A DNA stretch of 64,000 nt, taken from NCBI GenBank assembly GCA_045105075.1, contig JBGCDD010000041.1:1-64000 (forward strand). Reading direction: 5' to 3'. Below the pieces are notes generated by a model that saw only the letters and a list, made by a program, of their open reading frames with translations, was not told the origin of the DNA and did no database searches. Each line of letters begins with the position of its first letter. Within the stretch, counting starts at the first letter, position 1. The DNA comes from JBGCDD01 sp045105075. Its GTDB lineage: Bacteria; Pseudomonadota; Alphaproteobacteria; Rhodobacterales; Rhodobacteraceae. The position numbers were made by a program, and so were the translations under genes. Below are positions 59,767 to 64,000 of the stretch, one piece after another.

Positions 59767-61398
59767 TCACACCACAGGTTCGTCCCAAAGCACATCGCCA
59801 AATTGGTCGCGCAACTTGTTCTTGAGAACCTTTCCGGTGCCGCCAATGGGCAAGCTGTCCACAAAAATAACCTGATCCGGCACCTGCCAACTGGCGACTT
59901 TGCCCTTGTAGAAATCAAGAATCACCTGCGCGCTGGGTGACGTGTCCGGCGCTTTGACCACCACGAGCACCGGGCGTTCGTCCCATTTTTTGTGACGCGC
60001 AGCAATTGCAGCCGCATTTGCCACCTCGGGATGCGAGATCGCAATGTCTTCAAGTTCAACCGTAGAAATCCATTCCCCCCCGGATTTGATGATGTCTTTG
60101 GATCGATCGCGGATGATCATGTACCCATCCGGATCAATCGTGGCGACGTCGCCTGTGTCAAACCACCCGTCCTGCGTCAGCGCAGAATCCGGTTTCTTGA
60201 AATAGCTTTCCATAATCCAGAACCCGCGAATTTGCAGATCGCCTTGCGTTTGGCCGTCTTCGGGCAAAACCTGACCTTTGTCATCCACGATCCGCAACTC
60301 GACCCCATAGGGCGGGCGCCCCTGCCCCACACGCAACGCGCCTTTTTCGCTGTCGCTGAGCCCTTGGTGCTTTTGCAGCAGCTGGTTCAATGTGCCCAGC
60401 GGACTGGTTTCTGTCATCCCCCAACCGTGGATCAACTCAACCCCGTAGAGATCTCGAAACGCCGGAATCATCGAACTTGGCAACGCCGAGCCCCCCACAA
60501 GCGTGCGGGTCAGGCTTTCGGCTTTGCTTCCGGTGCTTTCCAATGCGCCCAGCAATCCCATCCAGATGGTGGGCACCCCCAAAGCCATCGTCACTTGATG
60601 ATCATCAATCAGCTTGACCAGGCTTTCACCGTCCAGATTTGGCCCCGGCAGCACAAATTTGCACCCCACGCCGGCTGCAATGTAGGGCACACCCCACGCA
60701 TTTGCATGAAACATCGGCACCACGGCCATGGTCGTGTCCTTGGCACTCAGCGCGATACCATCGGGTTGATTGGCGCCCAGTGAATGCAGCACCGTTGAGC
60801 GATGCGAGTATTGCACCCCCTTGGGATTGCCGGTCGTGCCCGAAGTGTAACACAGGCTTGAAGGCATGCGTTCGTCCAGATCGGGCCACGTGTAAGTGTC
60901 GTCCTCGGCCTGTAGCAAAGTGTCGTAAAACAGAATGCCCGGACTCATCTCGGCGATGTCCGGATCTTGCGCCCCCATAAAGATCACGTGTTTGAGCGAT
61001 TTCAGCTGATCCCCAAGCTTGGCAACCACTGGCAAAAAGGTTTTGTCGAGAAACAGCACCTGATCTTCGGCATGGTTGATAATATAGACCAGCTGTTCGG
61101 GAAACAGGCGCGGATTGATGGTGTGACAGACGAAACCGGCCCCGGCGACGCCAAAATAGATCTCAAGATGGCGTTGGTTGTTCCAGGCAATCGTTGCGCA
61201 GCGCTGCCCGGGCTCCAGCCCCAAACGCTCCAGGGCCGCTGCAAGCCTGCGCGCGTTTCTCTCGACAGTGCGCCAATTGGTTATCTGCACCTCGCCGTCT
61301 GTTTCCACCGAAACAATCGACGTTTCCCCGTGATATCGCCCGGCATGGGCGATCAACGAGCTGATCAACAAAGGCTGATCCATCATCGTACCGTTCAT
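59767..61398 (-). CDS. Acyl-CoA ligase (medium/long-chain fatty acid type, AMP-forming)
   Basis: A 543-residue ANL-superfamily enzyme that activates a carboxylic acid to its CoA thioester. Core motifs are Y-T-S-G-T-T-G-N-P-K-G, G-W-G-M-T-E-T-S-P, D-G-W-F-D-T-G-D-V, and the C-terminal catalytic lysine in L-P-I-G-G-T-G-K. GGGAGA precedes the ATG. It is divergent from a GntR regulator gene, which likely controls it. Acid specificity is unknown; DMSP-CoA ligase-like members (DmdB) have the same fold and are common in this group, so that remains possible. Confidence 0.93.
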   Translation of the reverse strand: MNGTMMDQPLLISSLIAHAGRYHGETSIVSVETDGEVQITNWRTVERNARRLAAALERLGLEPGQRCATIAWNNQRHLEIYFGVAGAGFVCHTINPRLFPEQLVYIINHAEDQVLFLDKTFLPVVAKLGDQLKSLKHVIFMGAQDPDIAEMSPGILFYDTLLQAEDDTYTWPDLDERMPSSLCYTSGTTGNPKGVQYSHRSTVLHSLGANQPDGIALSAKDTTMAVVPMFHANAWGVPYIAAGVGCKFVLPGPNLDGESLVKLIDDHQVTMALGVPTIWMGLLGALESTGSKAESLTRTLVGGSALPSSMIPAFRDLYGVELIHGWGMTETSPLGTLNQLLQKHQGLSDSEKGALRVGQGRPPYGVELRIVDDKGQVLPEDGQTQGDLQIRGFWIMESYFKKPDSALTQDGWFDTGDVATIDPDGYMIIRDRSKDIIKSGGEWISTVELEDIAISHPEVANAAAIAARHKKWDERPVLVVVKAPDTSPSAQVILDFYKGKVASWQVPDQVIFVDSLPIGGTGKVLKNKLRDQFGDVLWDEPVV

Positions 61399-61586
61399 CG
61401 CGTCTCTCCCCCGTTTTGAACAATCGTGGCGGCAAACGGCATATGCAGCAAGATTTATCTTGTGGTTTCAATACAGTTTTGACCTTTGCGTCCTGCGGAG
61501 CTTGTCTTGCGAGACCGACAAAGACCTTGACAGATCCCCCCGTGCGCCGCGAAAAACATCCAACGTTTTATAAAATAGGGAACGGA

Positions 61587-62252
61587 ATGCTGTTTGGTGG
61601 ACGCAGTTCGGAAGATGACACAGTGGTCGAGATGCTGGCCTCGGCCATTCGCCGGGATATTTCCTTTGGCGTGTTGCGACCCGATCAGAAGCTGAAAATC
61701 GAAGCCCTGCGTCAATCCTATGGTGGGTCCAACCACTCCATGCGCGAAACGCTGCGGGTGTTGACCTCTGAGGGGATGGTCGAAGCGAACAATCAACGCG
61801 GGTTCCGGGTCACCTCGGCCACCCAGGATGATCTGCGCGATATTCTGTTGCTGCGCCTTGAGGTCGAAAAGCTGGGGCTGACCCGCGCGTTGGAGTTCGG
61901 CGATGTGACGTGGGAAGCCCGGGTCATCGCGGCGCTGCATTCTGTTGCCCATGCTGACAATACCGTACAGGCCACCCCGGACGATGTAACAGCATTGGAA
62001 TGGGACGAAGCTTGCCGCGCCTTGATTTTGGCACTGCTCAGCGCCAGCCAATCACCCCGCCTGATCAACATGGCCGCGCAGTTTTACGGGCAATCGCGCC
62101 GCTTTCGTCTGGCCTTGCTGCGCGAAGGGCGCATCGATTTTAGCGCCCGCAAGATCCGACAGGACGCCCTGCGCGACGCCATCACACAACGCGACAAATC
62201 CAAGGCTCTGCATCTGTGGGAACAAGACATCCACGCCGATCTGGGCGCATGA
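61587..62252 (+). CDS. GntR family transcriptional regulator (FCD type)
   Basis: A regulator of about 221 residues with a winged helix (L-R-P-D-Q-K-L-K-I-E-A-L, then S-M-R-E-T-L-R-V-L) and a helical FCD-type ligand domain. I use ATG 61587, because the 57 codons upstream carry no domain similarity; the binding site there (GGGAACGG) is weak. It sits between the acyl-CoA ligase (divergent) and an ABC importer operon (same strand) and may control both. Confidence 0.9.
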   Translation: MLFGGRSSEDDTVVEMLASAIRRDISFGVLRPDQKLKIEALRQSYGGSNHSMRETLRVLTSEGMVEANNQRGFRVTSATQDDLRDILLLRLEVEKLGLTRALEFGDVTWEARVIAALHSVAHADNTVQATPDDVTALEWDEACRALILALLSASQSPRLINMAAQFYGQSRRFRLALLREGRIDFSARKIRQDALRDAITQRDKSKALHLWEQDIHADLGA

Positions 62253-62286
62253 GACAAAAACCAAAAGATCATAACGGGAGGACACC

Positions 62287-63306
62287 ATGATCAACTTCAA
62301 CAGACGTCAAACACTTGGCCTGATTGGCGCCGCAGCCGCGACAGGGCTTGCCGCGCCCGCGATTTCGCAAAACAAGAAGATCGTGGTCGGGGCTTTGCGT
62401 TTCACCTCGCATTCCGCCAGCTTCATTGCGGTCGAACGGAACTATTTCGCGCAAGCCGGTCTTGATGTGGAATTGCGCTTTTTCCAAGCGGCACAACCTA
62501 TGGCCGTTGCAATTGCATCAGGTGATGTCGACTACGCGGTCACCGCGATTTCGGGTGGTTTGATTTCACTGGCCGACAAGGGCGCGATCAAGGTGATTGG
62601 CGGCGCGCTCAGCGAAGAGCCGGGCATCGACGGGCAGAAAATCCTCGCCTCGGACGCGGCATTCCAGGCTGGGCTGACCTCGCCCGCCGGACTTGCAGGC
62701 AAAAAATACGGAATTTCCACCGCCGGATCGTCGTTCCATTACATGGGCTCAAAGGTCGCCCAGGCCGAGGGTGTCGAGATGTCGTTCACGCCGTTGCAAA
62801 AGGTCGGCGCGATCATCGGGGCGCTGAAATCCGGACAAATCGACGCCTGGTCGATTGTGCCTCATATCGCCAAGCCGCTGTCGGGTTCGGGTGCGGTGCA
62901 TATCATTGGCAACATCTCGGATTACCTGCCCAACTATCAGGTCACCACAGTCTTCACCTCGGCGAAAAACGCCAGCGGCGAGCGGGATCAGACAACCGAT
63001 TTCCTGGGCGCGTTTTCGCAAGGCGTGTCCGATTACAACTCAACCATGATCGACAAGGCCGGCGGCGACGACGGCGTTAACGAAATGGTCGATCTGATCC
63101 ACAAATATGTCTACACGGATCGTCCGCGCGAAAAAGCGGCACCTTCAATCATCAATGGCACAATGCGCGTGAACGACGGTGCCCGCCTGAACATCGCCTC
63201 GGTGCAGGATCAGCTTAACTGGTTCCAATCGGAGGGTTTGGTGGACGACGACATCACGCTCGATACCTTTGTGGATCCCAGTTATGTGGACACGTTTGAG
63301 GCGTAA
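62287..63306 (+). CDS. ABC importer substrate-binding protein, NrtA/SsuA/TauA/ThiY-like
   Basis: A 339-residue exported protein. The N-terminus N-R-R-Q-T-L-G-L followed by a hydrophobic alanine-rich stretch is a twin-arginine signal, cleaved near A-I-S-Q. The mature protein has the lobe starts K-I-V-V-G-A-L-R-F-T and the A-S-G-D-V-D-Y-A-V-T segment of the nitrate/sulfonate/pyrimidine-precursor family. The substrate cannot be read from sequence. A long stem-loop follows, and the cognate ATPase is 69 bases downstream. Confidence 0.9.
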   Translation: MINFNRRQTLGLIGAAAATGLAAPAISQNKKIVVGALRFTSHSASFIAVERNYFAQAGLDVELRFFQAAQPMAVAIASGDVDYAVTAISGGLISLADKGAIKVIGGALSEEPGIDGQKILASDAAFQAGLTSPAGLAGKKYGISTAGSSFHYMGSKVAQAEGVEMSFTPLQKVGAIIGALKSGQIDAWSIVPHIAKPLSGSGAVHIIGNISDYLPNYQVTTVFTSAKNASGERDQTTDFLGAFSQGVSDYNSTMIDKAGGDDGVNEMVDLIHKYVYTDRPREKAAPSIINGTMRVNDGARLNIASVQDQLNWFQSEGLVDDDITLDTFVDPSYVDTFEA

Positions 63307-63320
63307 GCGCCTGAAAAATC

Positions 63321-63352
63321 CGTTGGGCCACAGTGACACACTGGGCCCAACG
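63321..63352 (+). terminator. Intercistronic stem-loop after the binding-protein gene
   Basis: CGTTGGGCC and GGCCCAACG enclose a second stem, CAGTG/CACTG, around a three-base loop, with one bulged A: 14 base pairs in all. It has no T tract. It lies between the binding-protein and ATPase genes, as in other importers, where it would keep the binding-protein mRNA abundant. Confidence 0.75.
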
Positions 63353-63375
63353 CCCCTCTGCCCAAGGACAAATTG

Positions 63376-64000
63376 ATGGATATTCGCCTGGACTCAATCC
63401 ACCATTCTTATGGTGACACAGAGGTTTTGCGTGACATCTCGCTGGATATTCCAACCGGGCGTATCGTTTGTCTGGTGGGGCCTTCAGGGTGCGGAAAATC
63501 GACCCTTTTGCGTCTGATCGGCGGCTTGGAACGCCCCAGCGCGGGGCGGGTTTTGCAATTGGGCACGCCGCCCGAGGGGTGCCTGAACGCGCTGACCTAT
63601 GTGTTCCAGGATTTTGCCTTGTTGCCCTGGCGATCGGTGCGCGGCAACATCTCGCTGGTTCTGGAAGATCACGGCATTCGAGGCGCGCGCGCCGACGACA
63701 TTATCAACGATGTGTTGTCGCGCACAAAGCTGGCCGATTTCAGCCATGCCCTGCCCCGCCAGTTGTCGGGCGGAATGAAACAACGGGTGGCCATCGCGCG
63801 CGCACTAGCGGTGAAGCCGGCAGTCATGCTGATGGACGAACCGCTCTCGGCGCTTGACAGTCAGACCCGCGAATTGCTGATGGATGATCTGGTGGCACTG
63901 TGGACCCGCCAACGCTTCACGGCCGCTTATGTCACCCACAACCTGGCCGAAGCGGTGCGTTTGGGCCACCGCATTGTCGTGCTGTCCCGCCGTCCCGGCG
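63376..64000 (+). CDS. ABC transporter ATPase, NrtD/SsuB/TauB-like (cut by window end)
   Basis: The first 208 codons of an ATP-binding protein. Walker A G-P-S-G-C-G-K-S-T, Q-loop in Y-V-F-Q-D, signature L-S-G-G-M-K-Q-R-V-A, Walker B V-M-L-M-D-E-P-L-S-A-L-D, and the H-loop in V-T-H-N-L are all present, so only the tail is missing. It belongs to the SsuB/TauB/NrtD group and pairs with the preceding binding protein; the permease should lie beyond the window. Confidence 0.92.
   Translation, partial: MDIRLDSIHHSYGDTEVLRDISLDIPTGRIVCLVGPSGCGKSTLLRLIGGLERPSAGRVLQLGTPPEGCLNALTYVFQDFALLPWRSVRGNISLVLEDHGIRGARADDIINDVLSRTKLADFSHALPRQLSGGMKQRVAIARALAVKPAVMLMDEPLSALDSQTRELLMDDLVALWTRQRFTAAYVTHNLAEAVRLGHRIVVLSRRPG

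Overview
The window is high-GC, gene-dense chromosomal DNA from an alphaproteobacterium, most likely Rhodobacteraceae (Roseobacter group). Grounds for this are the rpsT-dnaA-dnaN-recF-gyrB replication block, mutM next to ubiE-ubiB, a hut locus with hutF and hutC, DoeA-type ectoine hydrolase, BCCT and polyamine-type ABC transporters, a flagellar flgE-flgK-flgL-flgI block with CtrA-like upstream boxes, and a short intergenic repeat that I remember from Rhodobacteraceae genomes. I see no tRNA, rRNA or CRISPR array. The assignment rests on gene content and remembered families, not on a search.

Layout. 1-3.4 kb: divergent histidine-utilisation genes (hutH start, hutI | hutF, hutC) around one operator-like palindrome. 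3.6-11.4 kb: a small exported protein, a large RTX serralysin-like protease, then a three-gene module (157-aa protein, 1067-aa repeat protein with a nuclease-like C-terminus, 162-aa acidic protein) that looks like a polymorphic-toxin cassette, closed by a two-way terminator. 11.4-18 kb: BCCT transporter, LysR regulator, a dehydratase/CoA-transferase pair, MATE exporter. 17.9-24.2 kb (minus strand): four translationally coupled genes encoding a PrnB-like heme-enzyme relative, a sulfotransferase-like protein, an adenylation-carrier didomain protein and an alpha/beta hydrolase, preceded by a sulfatase. This resembles a small uncharacterised biosynthetic operon and is the most interesting part of the window.

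24.2-31.5 kb: the replication block, all on the minus strand. 31.6-36.9 kb: enoyl-CoA hydratase, mutM with two small membrane proteins, and divergent ubiE-ubiB. 36.9-41.6 kb: flavin monooxygenase, extradiol dioxygenase, GST (aromatic-ring catabolism) and UDP-glucose dehydrogenase. 41.7-53.5 kb: amine/amino-acid catabolism comprising an FAD amine oxidase, a GntR regulator with two matching operator-like sites, a class III aminotransferase, an ArgE-like deacetylase, a DoeA-like hydrolase and a PotABCD-type ABC importer. Between the oxidase and the regulator lies about 1 kb of non-coding DNA with an IS3 transposase remnant. 53.5-59.4 kb: flagellar hook and P-ring genes and motB. 59.8-64 kb: acyl-CoA ligase, GntR regulator and the first two genes of a nitrate/sulfonate/pyrimidine-type ABC importer, cut by the window end.

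Several start codons were moved inward from the longest open frame where a ribosome binding site, a gene overlap or the family N-terminus supported it; these are stated gene by gene.
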